A stretch of DNA of 64,000 nucleotides from positions 2,730,227-2,794,226 of the forward strand of contig OY759261.1 in assembly GCA_963662155.1 (NCBI GenBank), read 5' to 3'. Shown one piece after another: positions 24,402 to 35,649 of this stretch (position 1 is the first letter of the stretch; every line of letters starts with the position of its first letter). The translations under genes were made by a program, and so were the position numbers. The notes below the pieces were generated by a model, which made no database searches, had not been told where the DNA came from, and saw only the letters and a list, made by a program, of their open reading frames with translations. This DNA is from Lamellibrachia columna (Eukaryota; Annelida; Polychaeta; Sabellida; Siboglinidae).

Positions 24402-25118
24402 GTGTTGTGACATGCTGTATGCTGTGTTAGTTGCTGTATGTACTTGCTGTATGCTGTGTTAGTTGCTGTATGTACTTGCTGTATGCTGTGTTAGTTGCTG
24501 TATGTACTTGCTGTATGCTGTGTTAGTTGCTGTATGTACTTGCTGTATGCTGTGTTAGTTGCTGTATGTACTTGCTGTATGCTGTGTTAGTTGCTGTATG
24601 TACCTTCTGTATGCTGTGTTAGTTGCTGAATGTACTTGCTGTATGCTGTGTTAGTTGCTGTATGTACTTGCTGTATGCTGTGTTAGTTGCTGTATGTACC
24701 TGCTGTATGCTGTGTTAGTTGCTGTATGTACTTGCTGTATGCTGTGTTAGTTGCTGTATGTACCTGCTGTATGCTGTGTTAGTTGCTGTATGTACTTGCT
24801 GTATGCTGTGTTAGTTGCTGTATGTATTTGCTGTATGCTGTGTTAGTTTCTGTATGTACTTGCTGTATGCTGTGTTAGTTGCTGTATGTACTTGTTGTAT
24901 GCTGTGTTAGTTGCTGTATGTACCTGCTGTATGCTGTGTTAGTTGTTGTATGTACTTGCTGTATGCTGTGTTAGTTGTTGTATGTACTTGCTGTATGCTG
25001 TGTTAGTTGTTGTATGTACTTGCTGTATGCTGTGTTAGTTGTTGTATGTATTTGCTGTATGCTGTGTTAGTTGCTGTATGTACTTGCTGTATGCTGTGTT
25101 AGTTGCTGTATGTACTCA
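24402..25118. repeat. 32-bp minisatellite, about 22 copies (unit B)
   Basis: Same unit as in A but about two copies fewer and with more variants (ttgttgtatg, tatttgctg). Confidence 0.97.
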
Positions 25119-25733
25119 AGCTGGGGAGTAATCAACAGTCAGAACCACGAGGTTTTTTTTACATAAGCATGTTTTTTCTCGTTACATTGACATCTCTATC
25201 ATATCCTTATCAAATAGTTTAAGTTTGTTAGTTTCAGTCCTCCTCGCGTTCATTAGGCGGAACTTCGCTACACCTCCCATTTATGTCAAAATATTAAACA
25301 TGCCACGTAGGAGTTGTTGCAGCTGCGTCGTTGCGTGTTGTGTGGCATCAGGATTTGGCATTTACACCTTATCAGCATAACACCTTTGGGGATAGCAAGG
25401 TGTTAGCGGGGCATCGGCCAACCACCCAGCGACCATTATCGTATGATGATCCCCCATTATAAATGTGTTTACTATCCAGTAACATTAGACAGAATTGAAT
25501 ACAAGGCATACATTAGAGTCGAACAAATTACTTATTAGATTGTTGGTTTACTATCTTCTTTATTAACGTTATTTCTATTGTTAACTTCTTTATTAACGTT
25601 ATTTGCATTGTTAGTTGTATTTTAAACTGTGTATGAATTGTAATATGTATATAATGCATTTTTACAATGGCTTAAAGTTATATAGGGTGATAAGTATGAA
25701 CGTTGATGTAAACACATATAATATTTATTTCAG

Positions 25734-26094
25734 TGGTGGAGACCAACTGGCCGCGGGATCAGGCCTAATTACCATCTATCACCACGGGATTTACGTAGGT
25801 GGAGAAGAGGTCATCGAATACAATGACGACTCGAAAATACATCGCATCAGCCTCACTAAGTTCAAAAACGGGCAACCTCTGCTTCGAGTCCGATACACAA
25901 AGAGCCCGACACCCTTGGAACCAGAGAAGGTCGTGACGAAGGCGGAGGATGCTTGTACAGAAAATGATTTTGGCCAATATAATACGTTCAATAATAACTG
26001 CGAACATTTCGCGACACATTGCAAGTTTGGAATACTACATTCGCAGCAAGTTGCTGATATTTTACAAATTGAAGATTGTTCTGATTTTTGTTAG
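25734..26094 (+). CDS. LRAT/PLAAT-like (NlpC/P60 superfamily) domain exon, copy B
   Basis: LRAT-family enzymes are thiol acyltransferases or phospholipases that act on membrane lipids through His-His-Cys residues. After the acceptor atttatttcag (phase 2) the exon encodes GGDQLAAGSGLITIYHHGIYVGG...VIEY, then NNNCEHFATHCKFG and SQQV, ending at TAG 26092. The GD...HHGIYVG block carries the first His, and NCEHF carries the Cys nucleophile, as in PLAAT/LRAT proteins. The frame upstream of the acceptor contains intron sequence and is unlikely to be translated. The upstream exon is inferred to be one like 2991-3058 or 10409-10476. An in-frame membrane-anchor coding stretch follows the stop (26095-26286). 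Family call firm; exact substrate unknown. Confidence 0.78.
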
Positions 26095-26286
26095 TTAGAA
26101 GTTTTGCTGCTCATGCTTTGCCTTTGTTTCGCGACACATTGCAAGTTTGGAAAACAATGTTCGCAGCAAGTTGTTAGTATAGTCAATACGGTTTTACAAG
26201 CTGGTGCTGGTTTTAGTGTTGGTGTTGTTGGTGTTATTGCTGTAGTATTTATTTTAATCAAACGTTATCTATTTCGACGACGATGA
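26095..26286 (+). pseudogene. second LRAT C-terminus with predicted membrane anchor, in frame after the TAG
   Basis: In the same frame as 25734-26094, directly after its TAG, an open stretch repeats the end of the domain (CFATHCKFG...CSQQV) and continues into a hydrophobic segment (VGVVGVIAVVFILI) and a basic tail KRYLFRRR, then TGA. This is the C-terminal anchor layout of PLAAT-type proteins. It lacks the NCE part of NCEHF and has no clear own acceptor. Options are a partial internal duplication, an alternative terminal exon, or stop readthrough. Confidence 0.5.
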
Positions 26287-26344
26287 GTGCGATTTTCTCG
26301 CATGAGAAAATATTGTGTGGTGTTGTTGAAAGCTGACATCAACA

Positions 26345-26925
26345 GCGAGTACTGCACAGTGGACGACACCTGACGTCTTTAGTAAGAGGGCGGTGCACTC
26401 TCACGACAGCGGCACTGTGGACGACACCTGACGTCTTTAATAAGAGGACCGCGCACTGTCACGACAGCGGGCACAGTGGACGACACCTGACGTCTTTAAT
26501 AAGAGGACCGTGCACTGTCACGACAGCGGGCACAGTAGACGACACCTGACGTTTATAATAAGAGGACGGTGCACTCTCACGACAGCGGGCACAGTGGACG
26601 ACACCTGACGTCTTTAATAAGAGGACCGTGCACTGTCACGACAGCGGGCACAGTAGACGACACCTGACGTTTATAATAAGAGGACGGTGCACTCTCACGA
26701 CAGCGGGCACAGTGGACGACACCTGACGTCTTTAATAAGAGGACCGTGCACTGTCACGACAGCGGGCACAGTGGACGACACCTGACGTCTTTAATAAGAG
26801 GGCGGTGCACTCCCATGACAGCGGCACATGCGGTACAACGAGTAAGGCACATGACGTCTTTAATAAGAGGACGGTGCACTCTCACGACAGCGGCACATGC
26901 GGTACAACGAGTAAGGAACTTCATT
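26345..26925. repeat. 59-bp minisatellite, about 10 copies
   Basis: Unit gtggacgacacctgacgtct with ttaataagaggaccgtgcac. Each unit holds TGACGTC, the core of a CRE-type palindrome. Confidence 0.95.
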
Positions 26926-26929
26926 TTAG

Positions 26930-28135
26930 ATGGTTAATTTCATAATGACTTAATAATGACTAGATATGATTATACGTGTATCGTAGACACTACATTACGC
27001 GATGTTGGGTAGAGCTGAAGTTAGACGTTATGCTGCTCATGCTGTGCCTTTGTAGGATTTACGACAATACATTGTAGAGCGGACTATCTTGACAATATTG
27101 TTTTAACATCAGACTAAGATAATAGTATCTCATGGTTGGCACAACGGTTGTCATAAAATGCCTAACATGCCATTCAGTAGATTTCATTTGTTATCGTGGA
27201 TGCCACATATTATGTAAGTGTGATCGGTTGGTTAATCCCAATGACGTTGCAGGTAAAACATATTTCTAGTTAGTTGTCATTAATTATTATTTGATTAGAT
27301 AAGATGGTAGGTGTACATTTATTTAACCTTAGATCACAGTTGATTGTGTTCAGCTTAGTACGACAGGTATGTACGCAAGCATGCATCACACACGCACGCA
27401 ACGCACGCACACACGCACGCACGCACGCACGCAGAATCCATAGCTTATTTTTTTCCACATGTAATCATGTTTAGTAATATACAATGTATGTTTGTCCTAA
27501 CTGTATGTATTATGGGAATAAACTTGATTGATTGATATTTCAGCCCTTCGGTAGTAGCACTGTGAAGTGGAATCGAAGTGGCGTAGTAGTATTACATGAT
27601 GTTTTGGTATGTTATTGTGACTAATCTTACTTGGCATATTAGTAGTTTGGTGGTAGTAGATTAAGTATTGATGGTCTAGTTCCTGTAAATAACAGTTTCT
27701 TACGACACTAACGTGGCCATCAACCTACCAACAGCGGTCTGATTCCTGTAAACAGCATCGGGAGATAATCTGATGCCATATTCAATATATCTCAACTCAA
27801 TTAACTATATGCCAAACCATCAGATGGCACTTTATAAGACTAATTATAAGAATATTGCTATAAAATCACATATGTTAATATGTGGATTTGTTCCATATAT
27901 ATATATATATATGTGTATGGTGCTTTTTAAAAAGTCAATGGAATAATATCACGCTGTTGTCAAGGCAAAAATGTCAGCCACTTTCAAGTTACAACTTGTT
28001 TGTAGACTTCCTCTTGCTAGAATTAACCGGCAGTCGACAAAGCGTATTCTTCGTGACACAGCTCACGTAGTCCACATTGGTAGGTTGAAAGCAACCATGG
28101 AGAATATTTTATAGTTTTAAACATTAGTTTCTTTG
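26930..28135. other. intergenic DNA downstream of LRAT exon B
   Basis: gttatgctgctcatgctgtgc at 27029 repeats the sequence at 26101 (gttttgctgctcatgctttg). An (ACGC)n tract is at 27395-27433. No gene is recognised. Confidence 0.5.
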
Positions 28136-28995
28136 ACAAAAGACTTCATTATGTCAGACATAATTACTTTGTGTTACCCTAAATTACTTGTTTTAATGTG
28201 TGTGCGTGCGTGCGTTCGTGTGTGTGTGTGGGGGGGTGCGTGCGTGCATGCGTGCGTGTGTGTGTGTGGGGGGGTGCGTGCGTGCATGCGTGCGTGTGTG
28301 TGTGTGTGGGGGGGGGGTGCATGCGTGCGTGCGTGCGTGTGTGTGTGCGTGCGTGCGTGTGTGCGTGCGTGCGTGCGTGTACCAGATATATGTAAACAAT
28401 GTACAATAACCCCAGTAGCGGTACACGTAACCTGCCTGCAATAGACACCCCGTCGTGAGTGTTTCACCTGTATTTCCAACCCCAGGTACAATATTCAGAC
28501 GAGACGAGTAGATGGTGCATGGCGTAGACTAGTTGTCATGGTGATATAGTTACCTCTTGCTTTGAACTGTTTTACTAGTCTTGTAGACACACTAGAATGT
28601 TGTAATCTCATATACGACATTGACAAACCCACAATGAAAGATTATATCAGTTGAGTGCGCAGACTTAACGCTGTACATGTATTTTGGGTATACGTTTTAT
28701 CAGTGGATACAACAGACTAACAGTCATCGAGGATATAGTACACGGACACATCTGCTGAATAATAAAATCGTTGATCGGGACATGTGTGGCTATTTTTATA
28801 ATACACAATGACATCATGACATGGCCTTGTGTTCATTGGCCACTACATGTGACGTGATGTCGTAGTGGTCGTCGACTAGTGCTCTTTTTTAAATTTCGAG
28901 TTCTCGACTGGTAATTACGAGTTCACGGGTCCTATGGGTGCATCCAGTTGTATGTTTTCCATTGGCTTCCAACATACATCATCGTCATCATCATC
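28135..28995. repeat. duplication block D3, copy 2
   Basis: Paralogue of 17765-19610 without the LINE. It contains an expanded GTGC/GGGGGG-rich microsatellite at 28196-28380. Confidence 0.85.
28196..28380. repeat. GTGC/GTGTG/GGGGGGG microsatellite
   Basis: Mixed simple repeat with three G runs of 6-9. The Cys/Val/Arg and His/Thr/Arg frames are artefacts. Confidence 0.97.
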
Positions 28996-29323
28996 ATCAA
29001 TATCCGTCCCCAGCTCTTTCACAAGATACGCTTCGCACACAACGCGCAAGGTGGAAATCGATACATATAACAGTGGATTGGGCACCCGTCAAAAAGGTCA
29101 ACGACGAATCATAATTGTGGACATCCGTGGCACGGTACAACTGCCGTGTGGTAATGTTATTGAAATCATTTGTAATGTTATTTATATAAATTGTGTTAAA
29201 ACCTCCCACCTCAAAGCCCCACCTCCCCTATTGTTTAGGCGAACCCCCCACTTCACACCTATTTCTGAGGCCCACCTCCCACCAATTTTTTAGGACAAAC
29301 CTCCCACCTCCCACTCCCTGACA

Positions 29324-29367
<44 letters not shown>

Positions 29368-29947
29368 TGAATCTCATATATGTTAATAATATAATGATAT
29401 AGCAAACTTAGGAATACAGGAGTCAATAAATAGTGTTTACCTAACCACGCATACTCGTGAAAATGTAGTGCATATAGTAAACAGATTACTTTATATCATC
29501 ACCACAACGTATTCGGAGCAAAGAACACCGGGGGTGGGGTGAAGAGGAGGCGGTTTGCCCCACACAGAGAGAGTGCTTTGCCCCATAGTGAATGTGTTAT
29601 TGGAATTACAAAAATAACGTATGCCACATTTTCTCTTGCATGAATCATTAACACCAATTATAACAATATATAGGTGAGCTATTTCACATTTTGGATTACT
29701 TAAAGTACTTTTGCTGTGAAATCGGTTGAAGCTGTTCAGTTTGTTATAATATTGGTACTGTACGTGTTGCGTCTCCTGAAATCGAACGTGCACAAATTGG
29801 TTTGGCATCATGGTGCATCGGTTTGTTGGAAGATAATAATTGGATCTGCAGAAATAGAGCGGGTGCGTTTTGCCCCGGGAATGCGCTTTGCCCCACCCTA
29901 CTCTATATGGGCCTTATGTACTGAAACGACTGCAATCAAGAATACAA
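28996..29947. other. no gene recognised
   Basis: 29200-29310 resembles the ccaccaattttaag-rich segment of D2. (ACGC)n lies at 29323-29366. Two ctttgccccac/gtttgccccac pairs lie at 29550-29590 and 29865-29900. Short frames are unsupported. Confidence 0.5.
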
Positions 29948-30034
29948 CTTTCGAATACAATAGACACATGTCGTAGCGAGCGGAAGTGATGCAGTGTTCA
30001 ACTCGTGTCCTTTGTGTGTACTTCCGGTGTCTCA
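29948..30034. repeat. left flanking direct repeat
   Basis: tcgaatacaatagacacatg ... gtgttcaactcgtgtcctt recurs, diverged, at 32742-32828, in the same orientation. Confidence 0.75.
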
Positions 30035-30055
30035 TTAAATTTGATTAAAATATGC

Positions 30056-31738
30056 AGATCACCTTGACTGTAGATCAGCAATCCACATTGACTGTAGATC
30101 AGTTAAACACATTGACTGTAGATCAGCTGTCCACATTGACTGTAGATCAGCTGTCCACCTTGTCTGTAGATCAGCAGTCCACATTAACTGTAGATCAGCT
30201 GTCCACCTTGAGTATAGATCAGCAGTCCACATTGACTGTAGATCAGCTGTCCACCTTGAGTATAGATCAGCTGTCCACCTTGACTGTAGATCAGCTGTCC
30301 CCCTTGACTGTAGATCAGCTGTCCACCTTGACTGTAGATCAGCTGTCCACCTTGACTGTAGATCAACAGTCCATCTTGACTGTAGATCAGCTGTCCCCCT
30401 TGACTGTAGATCAACAGTCCACCTTGACTGTAGATCAGCTGTCCACCTTGACTGTAGATCAACAGTCCACCTTGACTGTAGATCAGCTGTCCCCCTTGAC
30501 TGTAGATCAACAGTCCACCTTGACTGTAGATCAGCTGTCCACCTTGACTGTAGATCAGCAGTCCACCTTGAGTGTAGATCAGCTGTCCACCTTGACTGTA
30601 GATCAGCTGTCCACCTTGACTGTAGATCAGCTGTCCACCTTGACTGTAGATCAACAGTCCACCTTGACTGTAGATCAGCTGTCCCCCTTGACTGTAGATC
30701 AACAGTCCACCTTGACTGTAGATCAGCTGTCCCCCTTGACTGTAGATCAACAGTCCACCTTGACTGTAGATCAGCTGTCCACCTTGACTGTAGATCAGCA
30801 GTCCACCTTGACTGTAGATCAGCTGTCCACCTTGACTGTAGATCAGCAGTCCACCTTGACTGTAGATCAGCTGTCCACCTTGACTGTAGATCAGCAGTCC
30901 ACCTTGAGTGTAGATCAGCTGTCCACCTTGAGTGTAGATCAGCTGTCCACCTTGACTGTAGATCAGCTGTCCACCATGACTGTAGATCAGCAGTCCACCT
31001 TGACTGTAGATCAGCTGTCCACCTTGACTGTAGATCAACAGTCCACCTTGAGTGTAGATCAGCAGTCTACCTTGACTGTAGATCAGCTGTCCACCTTGAC
31101 TGTAGATCAACAGTCCACATTGACTGTAGATCAACAGTCCACCTTGACTGTAGATCAACAGTCCGCCTTGAGTGTAGATCAACAGTCCACCTTGAGTGTA
31201 GATCAACAGTCCGCCTTGACTGTAGATCAGCAATCCACCTTGACTGTAGATCAACAGTCCACCTTGACTGTAGATCAGCTGTCCACCTTGACTGTAGATC
31301 AGCAGTCCACCTTGACTGTAGATCAGCTGTCCACCTTGACTGTAGATCAGCAGTCCACCTTGACTGTAGATCAGCTGTCCGCCTTGACTGTAGATCAACA
31401 GTCCACCTTGACTGTAGATCAGCTGTCCACCTTGACTGTAGATCAACAGTCCACCTTGACTGTAGATCAGCTGTCCACCTTGACTGTAGATCAGCAGTCC
31501 ACCTTGACTGTAGATCAGCTGTCCACCTTGACTGTAGATCAGCTGTCCACCTTGACTGTAGTTCAGCTGTCCACCTTGACTGTAGATCAGCAGTCCACCT
31601 TGACTGTAGATCAGCTGTCCACCTTGACTGTAGATCAACAGTCCACCTTGAGTGTAGATCAGCAGTCCACCTTGAGTGTAGATCAGCTGTCCACCTTGAG
31701 TGTAGATCAGCTGTCCACCTTGACTGTAGATCAGCAGC
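30056..31738. repeat. 24-bp minisatellite, about 70 copies
   Basis: Unit ttgactgtagatcagctgtc plus cacc; position 17 alternates between cagctg and caacag/cagcag, so two unit types partly alternate. It is open on both strands (592 codons of LSTLTVDQ on +, 484 of YSQGGQLI on -), as expected from a stop-free unit with a length divisible by 3. No domain or signal supports translation. Confidence 0.96.
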
Positions 31739-31905
31739 AGGTATTGCAGTTAACTTGGGTGGCGGTTACTGCGTCGGCAAACATGCATTCTGATGCATCA
31801 CGGCTGAAAAGCAAACATGCTAAGCATTGAGGGCTGAGCTTCTTAGCCAGATTATCCCAAAGACCCCGGGGGGGGGGGTCGCGACCCAGCGGTTGAGAAA
31901 CACTG
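31739..31905 (-). mobile_element. hAT-like transposon terminus
   Basis: The minus strand reads CAGTGTTTCTCAACCGCTGG then gtcgcgacc, the characteristic start of one group of hAT elements, followed by a C run. The other end is not seen. The element may have hosted the adjacent 24-bp array. Confidence 0.65.
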
Positions 31906-32115
31906 CATCATGTTCATCATCCTCATTATCATCCTTATCATCCTCGTCATCTTGTCATAATCCTCCTCCTCATCCGCTCATCATCCCCATTATAGTGTCA
32001 TCTTCATCAACCTCATAACCATATTCATCATATTCATCGTACTCATCTTCCTAATCATCCTCATTATGTTGTCTTAATTATAATCTCCCTCCTCCTCCTC
32101 ATTATTATTACATAA
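31906..32115. repeat. TCATCC/TCATTATC-rich simple repeat
   Basis: Degenerate (cat-cct)n low-complexity tract. Confidence 0.85.
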
Positions 32116-32341
32116 ATGGTTGATTATTACATAACGTGTTGATTATTACATAAGCGGTTGTAACACACGATGTAACGACGACGGTCTGGTTCTGAGACCT
32201 ACACACTAAAAACACGTGTCTTCATTGTTTATTCCAACAGTTTGGAGGACCAGGTAACTAGACGTATTAAACGTTGAAGCATAGCACCCTGCCAATTATC
32301 TTATATATAATTACTTTATCCTCACATCTGCGGTGAAATAG

Positions 32342-32535
32342 TGGGGTGAGGTGGCTGTGTGGTCGAGGCTAGGGCATTGGACTGTCGGTCGGGGGGACCG
32401 GGGTTCGAAACCACCTATTGCCGTTTCGAAACTTGGGCAATTTCGTTCATCCCACTTTGCATGTCTTTTGGAAGAGGCATTGAAGTCGTTGGTCCCTTCT
32501 ATCTAACAGGATATGGAGAAAAAAACCTGTCGTGG
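32342..32535 (+). mobile_element. tRNA-derived SINE, copy 3
   Basis: The head gtggctgtgtggtcgaggct carries the A-box region, and ggggttcgaaaccacc the B box. The body gaaacttgggcaatttcgtt and catcccac is shared with the SINEs at 21.3, 24.3 and 60.4 kb. The head could be mistaken for a tRNA, but the shared body shows it is a SINE. Confidence 0.85.
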
Positions 32536-32741
32536 ACTTCACAGATCTGGTGAACTCGATCTCCAAACTCTAAACTATTACCTCCGAGTTTAGCTGTGAT
32601 CAGTTGTTTTGGGAGTCTCTCATCAAGCAAGCGACAACTTTCGTTCGACTAGCAAATTGACATAAATAATATAATCCTCGGGAACAAGAGCACCGTGTCA
32701 TAGATGTGTCAAGTCATGCATAAAACCCGAGGACGTCGCAC

Positions 32742-32828
32742 TTCCGAATACAATAGCCACATCTGTCATAACGAATGGAAGTGATGCACTGTTCAACTCG
32801 TGTCCTGTGTGTGTTTTTCTGGCGTCTC
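32742..32828. repeat. right flanking direct repeat
   Basis: ttccgaatacaatagccaca ... gttcaactcgtgtcctgtg, paired with 29948-30034. Confidence 0.75.
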
Positions 32829-33465
32829 GGTGCGCTAACTTAAATATTCATGGATTAGATATTTCAAACGGCAAGTTGAAACTACAACGCCGCTCCCTCG
32901 GGTTCACCGGAGACTATTTCCGATAAACTCAACGCCGCTCCCTCTTGGGCCGAACAATGGAGGACAAACAATGCCTCAGTCCGCGCATCCCTTCGGGGGA
33001 AAACACCATTTGGCCTACTACAACTACACAGTTACACATACACACCTCTTAGCTAACAAAACTAGTACTAGAATTAAAGAACCTTACTATAAAAAAACAA
33101 CTACTACAAAATGCATTTTAGTGGCAGTCCTGCACTTGTCACAAATTTGCAAAATTGCCGCAATAACGCATGGCTTATATGTTTTTTAAATAATTTTATT
33201 GAAACATTAAGTTATAATAATAATAATTAAGTGTGGGTACAAAGTAGTCTGCATGTTACCTTGTATTTTAACCGTCTGTACACATCATTGTGTTTCAGTC
33301 AGACCCCAAAATGATGCAAGATGCAATTCATTTACGTGATCCAACATACATGTAATATGTCATTTTATCAACATAGAATTTCTGAACTAAATTTTACCTG
33401 TGGATAAAATAGATTCGTGTTCATTCAATCCAAAAGAAGATATCATTACCATTAAAAGTAGTTGT
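32829..33465. other. no gene recognised
   Basis: Two copies of an aacgccgctccctc motif near 32890 and 32935, otherwise AT-rich DNA. Confidence 0.5.
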
Positions 33466-34269
33466 TGGTGAGTCTGTCTTGGACAGCCTTTTCTGCAGCA
33501 ACACGTTCTCGTTCTGTGACTTGCTGACCTGCATTGAAATCATTATTTTCAGCATCGGAGTCAGTATATGAGTCATCTGAATCAGAGTCAGGATCCTAAA
33601 AATTTAGAAACATGGATCTGTTGTGCAACATCAAACAAACAATTGTTTTCTGGCATGCTTTGGTTGGGCCAACTCGAAGCCTACGGAGGCAGTGCAGCGC
33701 CTCTTCGCAATTAAAATACATCGCTCTACTGTTGTTCTTGTAGAGCTCTGGGAATAGTTATAATTTCTTTCTTGCCTTGTCGTGGGATTAGGCAGGGGTG
33801 TTAGCACCCACTCCCTCAACATATACCCACTATCTCCTAAGAGGCACCCTCTTACAGATTTGTTGTTACTCTGGAAAGCTTCGAACAGTGATGATTATCA
33901 GAATTCTTTCATCGTGAAGGCAGCCGGTCCACTTTGCTATGACGTGAATGAACATCATATCCGCATTGCATATCACCTGCATAAGGAATTGATATTGATA
34001 CTGACAAAAGTTAGATAACGTATTAATCATGTTGTACTAGAAAAAGTGAAAAATAAATTACACAAATTATTACAATGTACCTATAAAAATGATGTAGCAT
34101 TATTTACTATCTATGAAATATCCACAAAATTCAACATGCTGCTATTGCACAGAGTTTTTCAGTCCTGACACCAAAGTATTACTTGAACATTTTCAGTTTT
34201 GCCATTACTGCATGCAAATGAACAACGACAGAAAAACATCCTATATTAATATGTAATGAACTCAGTGAA

Positions 34270-35648
34270 TGTGTAAACAACCAGTGAACACGTAAACACC
34301 AGCAGGAATTAAACCTGCCACACAACATTGATACACGTACACCACCAACTGTACAGTGAAGTACAACACTGATACACGTACACCACCGACTGTACACTGA
34401 AGTACGACACTCATACACGTACACCACCAACTGAATAGCGAACGTACAACACTGATATACGTACACCACCAACTGTACAGAGAAGTACAACACTGCTGCA
34501 CGTACACCACCAACTGTACAGTGGACATATACCACCAACTGTACAGATAAGTACAACACTGATACATGTACACCACCAATTGTACAGTGAACGTACATCA
34601 GCAACTGTACAGTGAAGTACAACACTGACACATGTACACCACCAACTGTACAGTGAAGAACAACACTGATACACGTACACCACCAACTGTACAGTGAAGA
34701 ACAACACTGATACACGTACACCACCAACTGTACAGTGAAGAACAACACTGATACACGTACACCACCGAATGTACAGTGAAGTACAATATTGATACACGTA
34801 CACCACCAACTGTGCATTGAAGTACAGCATTGATACACGCAGACCATCAATTGTACAGTGAAGTACAACATTGATACACGTACACCACCAATTGTACAGT
34901 GAACATATACCACCAACTGTACAGATAAGTACAACACTGATACACGTACACCACCAATTGTACAGTGAACGTACATCAGCAACTGTACAGTGAAGTACAA
35001 CACTGATATGCGTATGCCACCAACTGTACAGTGAAGTACAACACTGATATGCGTATGCCACCAACTGTACAGTGAAGTACAACACTGATACACGTACACC
35101 ACAAACTGTGCATTGAAGTTCAACATTGATACACGTAGACCATCAATTGTACAGTGAAGTACAACATTGATACACGTACACCACCAATTGTACAGTGAAT
35201 ATATACCACCAACTGTACAGTGAAGTATAACACTGATATACGTACACCACCAACTGTAAAGAGAAGTACAACACTGATACACGTACACCTCCAACTGTAC
35301 AGGGAAGTACAACACAGATACATGTTCACCACAAACTGTACGGTGAAGTGCAATACTGATACACGTACACTAACAATTATACAGTGAAGTGCAACATTGA
35401 TAAACGTACAACACCAACTGTACAATGAAGTACAACATTGATACATGTACACCACCAACTGTAGAGTGAAGTACTACACTGCTACACTTACACCTCCAAC
35501 TGTACAATGAAGTACAACACTGATGTACGTACACCATCAACTGTACAGTGAAGTACAACACTGATACACGTACACCGTCCATTGTACAATGAAGTACAAC
35601 ACTGATGCACGTACACCATCAACTGTACAGTGAAGTACAACATTGACT
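34270..35648. repeat. 41-bp minisatellite, about 33 copies
   Basis: Unit gtacaccaccaactgtacag plus tgaagtacaacactgatacac, with shorter variants (gtgaacgtacatcagcaactg). It lies between the two halves of the Harbinger pseudogene. Overlapping minus-strand frames (up to 378 codons) are artefacts. Confidence 0.96.
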
Positions 35649-35649
35649 T

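Larger units (their letters stand above)
23084..25951. repeat. tandem duplication unit B
   Basis: Copy of unit A starting ggcctccattagtgatta. Differences are scattered single bases plus array length. It ends inside the intact LRAT exon at ggcggaggat, showing the direction in which the truncated copy A arose. Confidence 0.92.

Noticed and set aside
25615..25733. Upstream extension of the LRAT open frame (MYFKLCMNCN...)
   Set aside because: This is intron sequence shared with unit A, before a clear acceptor (tatttatttcag); the domain starts only after it.
28133..28491. Cys/Val/Arg- and His/Thr-rich frames
   Set aside because: GTGC/GTGTG microsatellite artefacts, as are those at 48220-48662.
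28934..29293. 119-codon + strand frame starting MGASSCMF
   Set aside because: The paralogous block at 19374 does not preserve the frame, and the sequence contains a simple (tca)n repeat.
30052..31830. 592-codon LSTLTVDQ repeat protein
   Set aside because: Both strands are open, the unit is 24 bp, and the flanks are transposon remnants. Kept as a repeat only.
32348..32421. Possible functional tRNA gene
   Set aside because: A and B boxes are present, but the downstream body is shared with three other copies, so it is a tRNA-derived SINE.
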